From: UBA10349 sp003485905
GTDB lineage: Bacteria > Pseudomonadota > Gammaproteobacteria > Arenicellales > Arenicellaceae
NCBI GenBank assembly: GCA_943787185.1
Contig: CALSLL010000001.1
Span: 124,001-188,000 of the forward strand
DNA: 64,000 nt
Direction: 5' to 3'
Position 1 is the stretch's first letter. Each line of letters starts with the position of its first letter. A model generated the notes under the pieces. The model was not told the DNA's origin. It searched no databases and saw only the letters and a list, made by a program, of their open reading frames with translations. Below are positions 1-9,258 of this stretch, one piece after another. A program made the translations under genes and the position numbers.

Positions 1-1
1 G

Positions 2-2506
2 CCTTGTTGCCCAGAACATGGCACCACGCTTGAAGCACAAACGGTTAGCCAAATGGTTGACCTGATTATGGAGCTCCCAGAAGGCACGAAAACTCTATTA
101 CTTTCGCCAATCGTTCAAGGTCGCAAAGGTGAACACCGACAATTACTCGATGAACTGTATACCCAAGGTTTTGTTCGTGCGCGCGTTGATGGCACCATGT
201 ACGAACTTTCGTCTATACCGGAACTAGAAAAGAACAATAAACACGACATTGAACTAGTCGTCGATAGGTTGGTAATTAAAGAGGGCCACCAACAACGAAT
301 TGCGGAATCACTCGAAACAGCTTTAGCCCAATCTGATGGCGTCGCAAGTATCCTTACACTGGACGAAGACGGCGAAGACGCCGATAGCAAAGTCTTTTCG
401 GCCAAATATGCCTGCCCGCAATGTGGCTATAGCATTGCAGAACTCGAACCTCGCATATTCTCCTTTAATAACCCGTCGGGTGCCTGCCAAACTTGTGATG
501 GTTTAGGCATACATCAATACTTCGATCCAGAACGTCTGATTTTCGATAAATCTCTCGCGCTCTCTCAAGGCGCTATTCGAGGGTGGGATCGTCGCAGTTT
601 GTATTACTTCAGTATGCTAGAAGGGGTAGCCGAGCACTACGGGTTTGATATAGACCAACCTTGGGACGAACTAGACGATCGACACCAGCAAGTTATTCTC
701 TACGGCAGCGGAAAAGACAAAATCGAGTTTCTTTACATTCGCCGTGGTCGGCGAAATATGCGCCGCAAACATGTATTTGAGGGCGTTATCAAAAATATGG
801 AACGCCGTTATCACGAAACCGACTCTGGTCATATGCGTGATGAATTGGCCAAATACATTAGCACACGGCCTTGCCCGGACTGTGATGGCAGCCGTTTACG
901 TCTTGAATCTCGAAATGTCTTCATCAATAAAACGCCCCTGCATCACATTACGAATTTATCTATTAGCGATTCACTCGATTTTATTCAGAATCTGGAACTC
1001 ACAGGTAAGCGGGCTCAGATAGCAGAAAAAATCATTCGTGAGGTTGGGAATCGGCTTGGTTTTTTGGTTAATGTTGGTTTGAATTATCTAAGTCTGGCAC
1101 GCGCGGCTGACAGTCTATCTGGTGGTGAAGCTCAGCGTATTCGTCTGGCATCTCAAATTGGTGCAGGTCTAGTCGGGGTAATGTACGTTCTTGATGAACC
1201 GTCAATTGGTTTACATCAGCGCGACAATGCCCGGTTACTAAACACCTTATTTCATCTACGTGAGCTTGGAAATACGGTTATCGTCGTCGAGCATGATGAA
1301 GATGCCATTCGCAGTGCTGACTATGTCGTCGATATTGGTCCAGGTGCAGGAGTTCATGGCGGAGAAATAGTTGCTGCGGGCACAATTGATGATGTTTTAG
1401 CAGCCGAAGACTCGACAACGGCGGACTTTCTAACTGGCGCAAGAAAAATTGAGATCCCAGCAAAACGGATTCCACCTAAGGCTGCACAACAATTGAATAT
1501 TCTGGGCGCGACTGGAAATAACCTTAAAAACTTAAATGTCAGCATTCCTGTCGGATTATTCACCTGTATTACAGGAGTCTCAGGCTCGGGTAAATCAACG
1601 CTGATTAACAACACCTTATACCCTGCTTTGGCAGTTCATCTAAACCGAAGTCGCTTGGAGCCTGCAGCACACACAGCCATCACCGGACTGGAACACTTTG
1701 ATAAAGTTGTCGACATCGACCAAAGCCCTATAGGCCGTACGCCTCGCTCTAACCCTGCAACTTACACCGGATTGTTTACGCCGATAAGGGAGCTTCTTGC
1801 GCAAACGCAAGAAGCTCGTGCCCGGGGTTACAAAGCAGGCCGATTCTCTTTTAATGTTAAAGGTGGACGCTGCGAAGCCTGCCAGGGTGACGGCCTAATC
1901 AAAGTAGAAATGCACTTTCTACCCGATGTATACGTACCTTGCGACGTTTGTAAAAGCGATCGTTACAACCGCGAGACACTAGAAATCAGCTATCGGGGTA
2001 AAAATATTCGCGACATACTCACGATGACCGTAGAAGACGCGGCTGAGTTCTTCGATGCTATTCCGGCAATAAAGAAAAAATTAGATACACTGTTGGACGT
2101 TGGTTTGGGGTATATAAAGCTTGGCCAAAGCGCAACAACCCTGTCAGGTGGCGAGGCTCAGCGAATTAAGCTAGCCAAAGAGTTATCTAAACGTGATACC
2201 GGTAAAACTATATATATTCTTGACGAACCTACAACGGGCCTGCATTTTCATGATATTGAGCAGCTGCTTATGGTGCTACATCGATTACGCGATCACGGGA
2301 ATACCGTTATTGTAATTGAACATAACCTGGACGTGATAAAAACAGCAGATTGGGTGATAGACCTAGGACCCGAAGGTGGTGACGGCGGCGGAAAAATCAT
2401 CGCTTTTGGTACTCCCGAAGATGTCGCGCAGAACAAAGATTCTCACACTGGACAATATCTTAACTCCGTTCTACAACATCAACTTGAACGCGATGCCGCC
2501 AGCTAG
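2..2506 (+). CDS. uvrA: UvrA, excinuclease ABC subunit A (5' end cut by the window)
   Basis: UvrA is the damage-recognition ATPase of nucleotide excision repair. It forms a dimer that loads UvrB on lesions. The frame is open from base 2, so the gene begins before the window; about 834 residues are visible against about 940 in E. coli, so roughly 105 N-terminal residues are missing, including the first Walker A. Visible in order: the first zinc-binding Cys pairs (CPQC, CQTC), the first ABC signature LSGGEAQRIRLASQIG with a DEPSIGLHQRD Walker B, the second Walker A GVSGSGKST, the UvrA-specific zinc finger (CEAC ... CDVC), the second signature LSGGEAQRIKLAKEL, and DEPTTGLHFHD. The ATG at 53 is internal and not the start. 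Identification is essentially certain. Confidence 0.97.
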   Translation, partial: PCCPEHGTTLEAQTVSQMVDLIMELPEGTKTLLLSPIVQGRKGEHRQLLDELYTQGFVRARVDGTMYELSSIPELEKNNKHDIELVVDRLVIKEGHQQRIAESLETALAQSDGVASILTLDEDGEDADSKVFSAKYACPQCGYSIAELEPRIFSFNNPSGACQTCDGLGIHQYFDPERLIFDKSLALSQGAIRGWDRRSLYYFSMLEGVAEHYGFDIDQPWDELDDRHQQVILYGSGKDKIEFLYIRRGRRNMRRKHVFEGVIKNMERRYHETDSGHMRDELAKYISTRPCPDCDGSRLRLESRNVFINKTPLHHITNLSISDSLDFIQNLELTGKRAQIAEKIIREVGNRLGFLVNVGLNYLSLARAADSLSGGEAQRIRLASQIGAGLVGVMYVLDEPSIGLHQRDNARLLNTLFHLRELGNTVIVVEHDEDAIRSADYVVDIGPGAGVHGGEIVAAGTIDDVLAAEDSTTADFLTGARKIEIPAKRIPPKAAQQLNILGATGNNLKNLNVSIPVGLFTCITGVSGSGKSTLINNTLYPALAVHLNRSRLEPAAHTAITGLEHFDKVVDIDQSPIGRTPRSNPATYTGLFTPIRELLAQTQEARARGYKAGRFSFNVKGGRCEACQGDGLIKVEMHFLPDVYVPCDVCKSDRYNRETLEISYRGKNIRDILTMTVEDAAEFFDAIPAIKKKLDTLLDVGLGYIKLGQSATTLSGGEAQRIKLAKELSKRDTGKTIYILDEPTTGLHFHDIEQLLMVLHRLRDHGNTVIVIEHNLDVIKTADWVIDLGPEGGDGGGKIIAFGTPEDVAQNKDSHTGQYLNSVLQHQLERDAAS

Positions 2507-2676
2507 TAAAACGTATATACGAAATATAAATAATCACAATCTTTAGTGACCAATCGACGCGAAAGTAGCGACAGCAATTCAATTCAATCGTATAATTTCA
2601 CTCAGTAGCCCAATATTTAGCTGTTTTTGTTTTCGTCTAAACAATTACCTTAACCTTGAACTAAAAATATCCCAAT

Positions 2677-3663
2677 ATGGATCAATTGCGATCAACAGCA
2701 TCTAGTCGAATACGGCCGAACAAAGTGACCCCAGGAGAAAAACTCCGTGGCGCGGAAAAGGTCGCACGCATCCCGATAAAGGTCGAACCCACGATTAATC
2801 CGTTGAAAAAACCCGAATGGATTCGAGTAAGACTGCCCTCCGGTGGCCAAGTTGAGAAGCTTAAAGCAGCATTACGTGAAAACCGTTTACATACCGTTTG
2901 CGAAGAGGCTTCGTGTCCTAATTTGCCTGAATGTTTTGGTCATGGAACGGCAACATTTATGATTATGGGAGACATCTGTACTCGTCGCTGCCCATTTTGT
3001 GATGTCGCTCATGGTCGACCATTAGGGTTGGATAAAGACGAGCCGAAACACCTAGCAAGTACCATCCAGCAAATGGACCTTAAATATGTTGTGGTCACAT
3101 CAGTTGATCGGGATGACCTGCGTGATGGCGGTGCCGGCCATTTTGTTGAATGCATTCAAGCGATTCGCAGAGAATCACCGCAAACAACCATCGAAATATT
3201 AGTACCTGACTTTCGCGGGCGTATGGATATTGCACTTGAAATTATGCATAAATCCCCACCTGACGTATTCAACCATAACCTGGAAACCGTACCCGAACTT
3301 TACCAAAAAGTTCGGCCAGGATCTGACTACAAATGGTCCCTCAACTTAATCAAAAAATTTAAGGCTCTTCACCCTGACATTCAAACTAAATCAGGCTTGA
3401 TGCTGGGCGTAGGGGAAACTACCGATCAGATAAAACAAGTCTTACGTGATCTTAAAGAACATGATTGCGACATGATCACTCTTGGCCAGTACCTACAGCC
3501 AAGTCTCAATCATCTCGCTATTGACCGATATGTACACCCAGATGAATTTGATGAGCTTCGAATTTACGGTGAACAACTTGGATTCAATAATGTCGCTTCA
3601 GGTCCAATGGTTCGCTCTTCTTACCATGCTGATAAACAGGCAGCGGGGGTCAGCATTGGTTAG
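2677..3663 (+). CDS. lipA: LipA, lipoyl synthase
   Basis: Radical SAM enzyme that inserts two sulfur atoms into octanoyl groups bound to E2 and GcvH proteins, making lipoyl cofactor. 328 residues, near the family's usual length. The auxiliary 4Fe-4S cluster cysteines are C75, C80 and C86 (CEEASCPNLPEC). The radical SAM cysteines are C101, C105 and C108 (CTRRCPFC). The C-terminal RSSYHAD holds the conserved serine that ligates the auxiliary cluster. It lies 317 bp upstream of aceE on the same strand, so the cofactor maker sits beside the pyruvate dehydrogenase operon that needs it. The usual partner lipB is not in the window. The basic N-terminal stretch of about 35 residues is variable in this family. 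Confidence 0.97.
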   Translation: MDQLRSTASSRIRPNKVTPGEKLRGAEKVARIPIKVEPTINPLKKPEWIRVRLPSGGQVEKLKAALRENRLHTVCEEASCPNLPECFGHGTATFMIMGDICTRRCPFCDVAHGRPLGLDKDEPKHLASTIQQMDLKYVVVTSVDRDDLRDGGAGHFVECIQAIRRESPQTTIEILVPDFRGRMDIALEIMHKSPPDVFNHNLETVPELYQKVRPGSDYKWSLNLIKKFKALHPDIQTKSGLMLGVGETTDQIKQVLRDLKEHDCDMITLGQYLQPSLNHLAIDRYVHPDEFDELRIYGEQLGFNNVASGPMVRSSYHADKQAAGVSIG

Positions 3664-3980
3664 TGGAACATTTTATCTATTCATATGACAGCATAGACAA
3701 AAGCGCTAATAATATTTCCCAGGTTTAGTAAAAAATAAGCTTAAGTCCGCCCTAAAAAATAATCCAATACTAATGAGTGACTACCTAATACCAGCAATAC
3801 ACTTCTACACCAGCAGAGCCCGGGAATGGTTCGTATACAGGGTACAATATCATTAACTAATCCTAGGGGGTTTCTCATCGGTATACTCACGCAGCAGAAC
3901 AAGTCGCTGTAGCATCAAAACCGCAGCTTTTATTTGGATAATTTAAAGGGCACCTGAAGTCAGCAAACGAGATTTTTAAT
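3664..3980 (+). other. Intergenic region lipA-aceE, probable pdh promoter region
   Basis: 317 bp without a credible gene. It should hold the promoter for aceE-aceF-lpd. A TACAAT hexamer occurs near 3841 but no convincing -35 box lies at the right distance, so I do not call a promoter. The ribosome binding site of aceE is weak (ACGAG about 8 bases before the ATG). No clear terminator hairpin for lipA was seen. Confidence 0.4.
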
Positions 3981-6665
3981 ATGAGCACTGATAGTCAACA
4001 ATTAGTTGAAAACAGCGATATAGATAAGCAGGAGACTAGGGAATGGTTAGAAGCCTTAGACGCGGTTATTCGTGAAGAAGGCCCGGAACGAGGCCACTTT
4101 ATTATTGAACAATTAATAACTAAAGCTAGAGAGTCAGGCGTACGCCTTCCTTACAAGTTAACAACAGCCTACATAAACACCATCCCCACACCCAGTCAAC
4201 AGGCTATGCCCGGCGACCAGGACATGGAATGGCGTATTCGCTCGATTGTGCGATGGAATGCGGCGGCCATGGTTTTGCGGGCAAATAAAGTCAGTAGTGA
4301 ATATGGGGGGCATATTGCAAGCTACGCATCTGCTGCGACCCTTTATGATGTAGGTTACAACCACTTTTGGCGTGCGCCTAAAAAAGACCACGGTGGAGAC
4401 TTGATTTATGTTCAAGGACATTCGGCACCGGGAATTTATTCACGGGCATTTTTACTCGATCGACTGACTGAAGACCAACTAGACAAATTTCGTCAGGAAG
4501 TCGATGGCGGAGGCCTCTCCTCCTACCCCCACCCCTGGTTAATGCCCGATTTCTGGCAATTCCCTACAGTCTCCATGGGGCTGGGCCCCATTATGGCCAT
4601 TTACCAGGCGCGCTTTCTCAAATACATGATGTACCGAGAACTACTCCCTACCCAAGACCGAAAAGTATGGGCTTTTATGGGCGATGGTGAAATGGATGAA
4701 CCTGAGTCTTTAGGTGCGATTGGCTTAGCTGGTCGAGAGAAGCTCGACAATCTAGTGTTTGTAATTAATTGCAATTTGCAAAGACTCGATGGCCCGGTTC
4801 GCGGTAACGGTAAAATCATTCAAGAGCTGGAGTCTAGCTTTCGAGGTGCTGGCTGGAACGTTATTAAGGTTTTATGGGGCTCTTACTGGGATCCACTATT
4901 AGCTAAAGATACAAAAGGTATCTTGAAAAAAGTTATGGAAGAGACAGTGGATGGCGAGTATCAAAACTATAAATCCAAAGATGGCGCCTTTGTTCGTGAG
5001 AAATTCTTTGGTAAGCACCCAGAGCTGAAAGAAATGGTTGCCAGCATGAGCGATGAAGATATTTGGCGTTTGAATCGTGGCGGGCATGATCCCCACAAAG
5101 TGTTTGCAGCCTATTATGAGGCTGTAAATCATAAGGGTCAGCCAACCGTTATTCTCGCAAAAACCATTAAAGGATATGGTATGGGCGATGCTGGCCAGGG
5201 TCAGAACACTACACATCAAGCTAAAAAAATGGATATCGAGTCACTTAAAGGATTCAGGGACAAGTTTTGTATCCCTATTAGCGATGACGATATTGAAGAG
5301 GTTCCCTACTACAAACCTGAAGCTGATAGTCCCGAAATAAAGTACATGAAACAACAGCGCGATAAGCTAGGGGGATTTCTACCTGCACGTCGCCGCGAAG
5401 CTACCGCATTGGAAATACCGCCTTTAGAAACTTTTAAGACACAACTTGAAGGCACCGGCGATCGCGAAATTTCTACCACTATGGCCTTTGTTAGAATCTT
5501 GACGAGTTTGGTCAAAGACAAAAATATTGGTGATCGTATTGTGCCAATCGTGCCAGATGAAGCGCGTACATTTGGGATGGAAGGCCTTTTTAGACAAATA
5601 GGTATTTGGTCATCCGTAGGCCAGCTATATGAGCCGGAAGACTCCGACCAACTGATGTATTACCGTGAGGATCAAAAAGGCCAGGTCCTTGAAGAAGGGA
5701 TTAACGAAGCCGGTGCATTCTCTTCCTGGATTGCGGCTGCCACGTCATACACCAACAATGGTGAACAGATGATTCCGTTTTACATCTACTATTCGATGTT
5801 CGGATTTCAGCGAGTTGGTGACTTGGCCTGGTGCGCGGGCGATATGCAAGCCCGTGGATTTTTGCTTGGTGGCACAGCTGGTAGGACTACTTTAGCTGGC
5901 GAAGGTTTGCAACATCAAGACGGCCATTCACACCTATTAGCATCTACTATCCCCAATTGCGTATCTTACGATCCGACATTTGCATACGAACTCGCGGTTA
6001 TTATTCACGATGGGATGCGTCGCATGTTTGCGGAACAGGAGAATATTTACTACTACATCTCGGTGATGAACGAGAACTACAGCCACCCTGCAATGCCAGA
6101 AGGCGCCGAAGAAGGCATTATCAAGGGCTTGTACAAGCTATCAGATAGTCAACGTACCGATGGTAAAGCACCAGAAGTTCAACTAATGGGTTGTGGCACG
6201 ATTCTTAGAGAATGCATAGCGGCTGCTGAAATCCTAGAGAATGAATATGGTGTAGCTGCCAATATTTGGAGTGCAACAAGTTTTAACGAATTACGTCGAG
6301 AGGGAATGTCAGTTCAACGCTGGAATATGCTGCATCCCGAAAGTGATCCAAGAATTCCGTATGTCACTCAGTGTTTAAGCGATGCTAAAGGTCCAATCAT
6401 AGCCGCAACCGATTATATGAAAATATATGCAGACCAAATACGTGAGTACGTGCCGAACCAAATGCTGGTATTGGGGACAGACGGATTTGGAAGAAGTGAT
6501 TCAAGAGCGCAATTGCGAAAACATTTTGAAGTGAACGCATCGAATATAGTCATAGGCGCACTTAAAGCTCTGTGTGATGAGGGTGAAATCGATGCCGCGA
6601 TTATAACCAAGGAGATTAAGAAACTCGGCATTGACCCAGAACGAGCTGACCCAGCCACTTTATAG
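3981..6665 (+). CDS. aceE: AceE, pyruvate dehydrogenase E1 component (homodimeric type)
   Basis: Thiamine-diphosphate enzyme that decarboxylates pyruvate and reductively acetylates the lipoyl groups of AceF. 894 residues, typical of the homodimeric gammaproteobacterial E1 rather than the alpha/beta form. The ThDP motif GDGEMDEPES starts near residue 234 and ends around INCNLQRLDGPVRGNGKI. Other family blocks are DGDREIST-like GDREISTTMAF and the region near GLQHQDGHSH. First gene of an aceE-aceF-lpd operon, with 60 bp to aceF. No truncation or frameshift is seen. Confidence 0.97.
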   Translation: MSTDSQQLVENSDIDKQETREWLEALDAVIREEGPERGHFIIEQLITKARESGVRLPYKLTTAYINTIPTPSQQAMPGDQDMEWRIRSIVRWNAAAMVLRANKVSSEYGGHIASYASAATLYDVGYNHFWRAPKKDHGGDLIYVQGHSAPGIYSRAFLLDRLTEDQLDKFRQEVDGGGLSSYPHPWLMPDFWQFPTVSMGLGPIMAIYQARFLKYMMYRELLPTQDRKVWAFMGDGEMDEPESLGAIGLAGREKLDNLVFVINCNLQRLDGPVRGNGKIIQELESSFRGAGWNVIKVLWGSYWDPLLAKDTKGILKKVMEETVDGEYQNYKSKDGAFVREKFFGKHPELKEMVASMSDEDIWRLNRGGHDPHKVFAAYYEAVNHKGQPTVILAKTIKGYGMGDAGQGQNTTHQAKKMDIESLKGFRDKFCIPISDDDIEEVPYYKPEADSPEIKYMKQQRDKLGGFLPARRREATALEIPPLETFKTQLEGTGDREISTTMAFVRILTSLVKDKNIGDRIVPIVPDEARTFGMEGLFRQIGIWSSVGQLYEPEDSDQLMYYREDQKGQVLEEGINEAGAFSSWIAAATSYTNNGEQMIPFYIYYSMFGFQRVGDLAWCAGDMQARGFLLGGTAGRTTLAGEGLQHQDGHSHLLASTIPNCVSYDPTFAYELAVIIHDGMRRMFAEQENIYYYISVMNENYSHPAMPEGAEEGIIKGLYKLSDSQRTDGKAPEVQLMGCGTILRECIAAAEILENEYGVAANIWSATSFNELRREGMSVQRWNMLHPESDPRIPYVTQCLSDAKGPIIAATDYMKIYADQIREYVPNQMLVLGTDGFGRSDSRAQLRKHFEVNASNIVIGALKALCDEGEIDAAIITKEIKKLGIDPERADPATL

Positions 6666-6725
6666 ATCCACCCTGACAATCAGATAGAATAGTAATTTTG
6701 AGTCTTAACAAAGGATAAATGAACA

Positions 6726-9239
6726 GTGCTTAGATTTATCGAAATTGAAACACCCGATGACGAACGCTTCAGGAACTCTGAAATCATTAGTATCGAAGTG
6801 CTCGAAGGCGAAAGGGTAAATGCTGGCGATGCGATATTTATTGTGCAAAAAGATTCTGAAACTCACGAACTACCTGCCCCATATGACGGCCGGGTCGCAG
6901 AGTTTATTGCTCATCAAGGTGATCGAATTTCAACACGGACCCCACTGCTGCTATTGGAGACAGAAGTCGACGAATCCGGTTCTGTAACAGAGGAGCCAGA
7001 CGCAAAAGCGACGCTAGAAACTGAAGATTCAGTCAACACTGCCCTTGAAATTGAGTCTAAATCAAACCCCGCGCCTGAAAAAGAATCAAAACCGAGGCAA
7101 GATTCAAAATCAAAGGGTACTAAAAAAGCTATTAAAGACAAAAACGCATCTCCAAAAATGGAGCAAAAGCAATTAGATATTGCTGAGGTGAGTGATACCG
7201 TAAGCATCGACTTGAAAGTCCCTGACATCGGTGGAGCAGAGGATGTTGAGGTGATCGAAATTCTAGTCGCCGTCGGTGATAATGTATCAATCGAAGACCC
7301 CCTAGTAACCTTAGAAACAGATAAGGCCAGCATGGATGTACCCGCAAGCCAAGCCGGTAAAATTGTTGAAATACTAGTTAATTCAGGCGACAAGGTTTCT
7401 GAGGGGACGGTAATCGTTCGTTTAGCAGCGTCAGGCATAGAAAATGAAGCGCCGCAAGTCGAAGCATCAAGTGTAGAAGTAGAAGAACAATCCATGCCGC
7501 CTACCGAAACCAAAATCGAGTCTGCGCCGCCGCCAACTGTTGGAAATAATCAGGAGTTAATCACCGTGAGCGTCCCTGACATCGGTGGCGATTCTGATGT
7601 TGATATTATTGAAATATTAGTTAATGTTGGAGATACAGTTGCACTCGAAGACGGCTTAATAACTTTAGAGACAGACAAGGCCTCTATGGATGTGCCAAGT
7701 TCCGCATCGGGTGTGGTTAACGAAATACTGGTTAAGGTCGGGGACACTGTTTCGCAAGGTAGTGCGATTATTTTGCTACAAAGCGAAAAGTTAGATACCC
7801 CCCAACAAGCTGCCGATGATGTTGAACCTATTGAAGTTGTCGAAGTTGTGGTAGATGATAAAAATAAAACAACCGCATCTACAACGGCTGAATCAGAACC
7901 CGGCGTAACGTCAGAAGCTTCATTAATCCGGGTAAGCGTACCCGATATGGGCGGGCCTGGAGATGTCGATGTCATTGAAGTCCTAGTCAATATTGGAGAT
8001 AGTATCTCCCCAGAAGATGGGTTGATCACTCTCGAAACCGACAAAGCCACCATGGACGTGCCTTCTCCTGAAGGTGGTGTAATTACCGAAATTCTCGTTA
8101 GCGCTGGTGACAAGGTCTCGGAAGGTACCGAAATCATCGTCTTATCATCGACGGGGAATTCAAAAGAAAATTTAATTGACAACGAATCGACGGATCTACA
8201 AAAAGAGGCCGCCAAGCCAGCTGCCGCACCTAATTTGACTAGTAAGACTGTCGCATCTAAGGCGCCGGCTGAGAAGTCTGCGATGAGCCCTACTGCAACG
8301 ATTTCAGAAGGACACAACAAAAGCCCTCATGCAAATCCTTCAGTACGTAAATTCGCGCGCGAGCTTGGCGTCGATGTAACCGCATTAACAGGCTCCGGCC
8401 GAAAAGGCCGCATTACCAAAGAAGATGTGCAAAAGTTTGTTAAAGGCTTGATTCAAGGTGGTGGTCTCAGTGCCAACGCATCCGCAAATATTGCGACAGG
8501 TACCGGTATTCCGCCTATTCCTGCCTTCGATTTTAGTCAGTTTGGTGATACTGAACTTTCACCTTTATCGAAAATAAAACGACTTACCGCAGAAAATCTG
8601 CATCGCTCATGGGTAAATATTCCCCACGTAACATATAACGATGTTATTGATATTACTAAACTGGAAAGATTTCGCGGCGAAATGAAAGCCGAAACCGCTG
8701 AACAAGGTATTCGGATCACACCACTCGCCTTTCAAATGAAAGCATTAGCGTCAGCGTTGCGAGCCTTTCCGACGTTTAATTCATCATTGGAACCCGGTGG
8801 CCAAAACCTCATACTAAAAAAATACTTTAATATTGGCATTGCAGTTGATACACCTGCTGGACTAATGGTACCGGTGGTAAAAGATGTAGATAAAAAGGGT
8901 ATTGTCGATTTAGGTAAAGAGCTCGGAGAGATGGCACAACGCGCACGTGACCGCAAGCTTAAACCTATAGAAATGCAAGGCGCATCTATGACTATATCCA
9001 GTCTAGGAGCCCTAGGCGGCACGTCGTTCACCCCAATTATTAACCCACCAGAAGTTGCTATATTGGGAGTTACCCGCTCGGAAATGAGACCCGTTTGGGA
9101 CGGTAACGAATTCGTCCCAAAATTAATGTTGCCAGTCTCACTGGCGTTTGACCACCGCGTAATCGATGGAGCCGAAGCTGCCCGATTCGTAAACTATCTC
9201 GCAGCGAAATTATCTGATATTCGCCGCCTAATGTTATAA
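6726..9239 (+). CDS. aceF: AceF, dihydrolipoyllysine acetyltransferase (PDH E2) with an extra degenerate lipoyl-like domain
   Basis: E2 core of pyruvate dehydrogenase; it moves acetyl groups from E1 to CoA. 837 residues, longer than the usual 550-650. Domain order: residues 1-80 a biotinyl/lipoyl-like fold in which the lipoyl-lysine position is Ser44 (QKDSETHEL instead of ETDKASMDV); three intact lipoyl domains with lysines at K200, K318 and K440; acidic/Ala-Pro linkers; a peripheral subunit-binding domain near 535-580 (NPSVRKFARELGVD, GRKGRITKEDV); and the catalytic domain to the end with DHRVIDG, catalytic His810. The start is GTG: a TGA lies two codons upstream in frame, and AAGGA sits about 10 bases before it. 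19 bp separate it from lpd. Confidence 0.95.
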   Translation: MLRFIEIETPDDERFRNSEIISIEVLEGERVNAGDAIFIVQKDSETHELPAPYDGRVAEFIAHQGDRISTRTPLLLLETEVDESGSVTEEPDAKATLETEDSVNTALEIESKSNPAPEKESKPRQDSKSKGTKKAIKDKNASPKMEQKQLDIAEVSDTVSIDLKVPDIGGAEDVEVIEILVAVGDNVSIEDPLVTLETDKASMDVPASQAGKIVEILVNSGDKVSEGTVIVRLAASGIENEAPQVEASSVEVEEQSMPPTETKIESAPPPTVGNNQELITVSVPDIGGDSDVDIIEILVNVGDTVALEDGLITLETDKASMDVPSSASGVVNEILVKVGDTVSQGSAIILLQSEKLDTPQQAADDVEPIEVVEVVVDDKNKTTASTTAESEPGVTSEASLIRVSVPDMGGPGDVDVIEVLVNIGDSISPEDGLITLETDKATMDVPSPEGGVITEILVSAGDKVSEGTEIIVLSSTGNSKENLIDNESTDLQKEAAKPAAAPNLTSKTVASKAPAEKSAMSPTATISEGHNKSPHANPSVRKFARELGVDVTALTGSGRKGRITKEDVQKFVKGLIQGGGLSANASANIATGTGIPPIPAFDFSQFGDTELSPLSKIKRLTAENLHRSWVNIPHVTYNDVIDITKLERFRGEMKAETAEQGIRITPLAFQMKALASALRAFPTFNSSLEPGGQNLILKKYFNIGIAVDTPAGLMVPVVKDVDKKGIVDLGKELGEMAQRARDRKLKPIEMQGASMTISSLGALGGTSFTPIINPPEVAILGVTRSEMRPVWDGNEFVPKLMLPVSLAFDHRVIDGAEAARFVNYLAAKLSDIRRLML

Positions 9240-9258
9240 GCCTGCTATAGGAATTAAA

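Noticed and set aside
3841..3880. Promoter for aceE based on TACAAT
   Set aside because: No -35 hexamer at 16-18 bases; AT-rich intergenic DNA yields such hexamers by chance.
7550..8320. Long minus-strand open frame (256 codons), and another of 199 codons at 6914-7513, opposite aceF
   Set aside because: Both are Ser/Thr-rich antisense shadows of the lipoyl-domain repeats and acidic linkers; no family resemblance, and aceF is beyond doubt.
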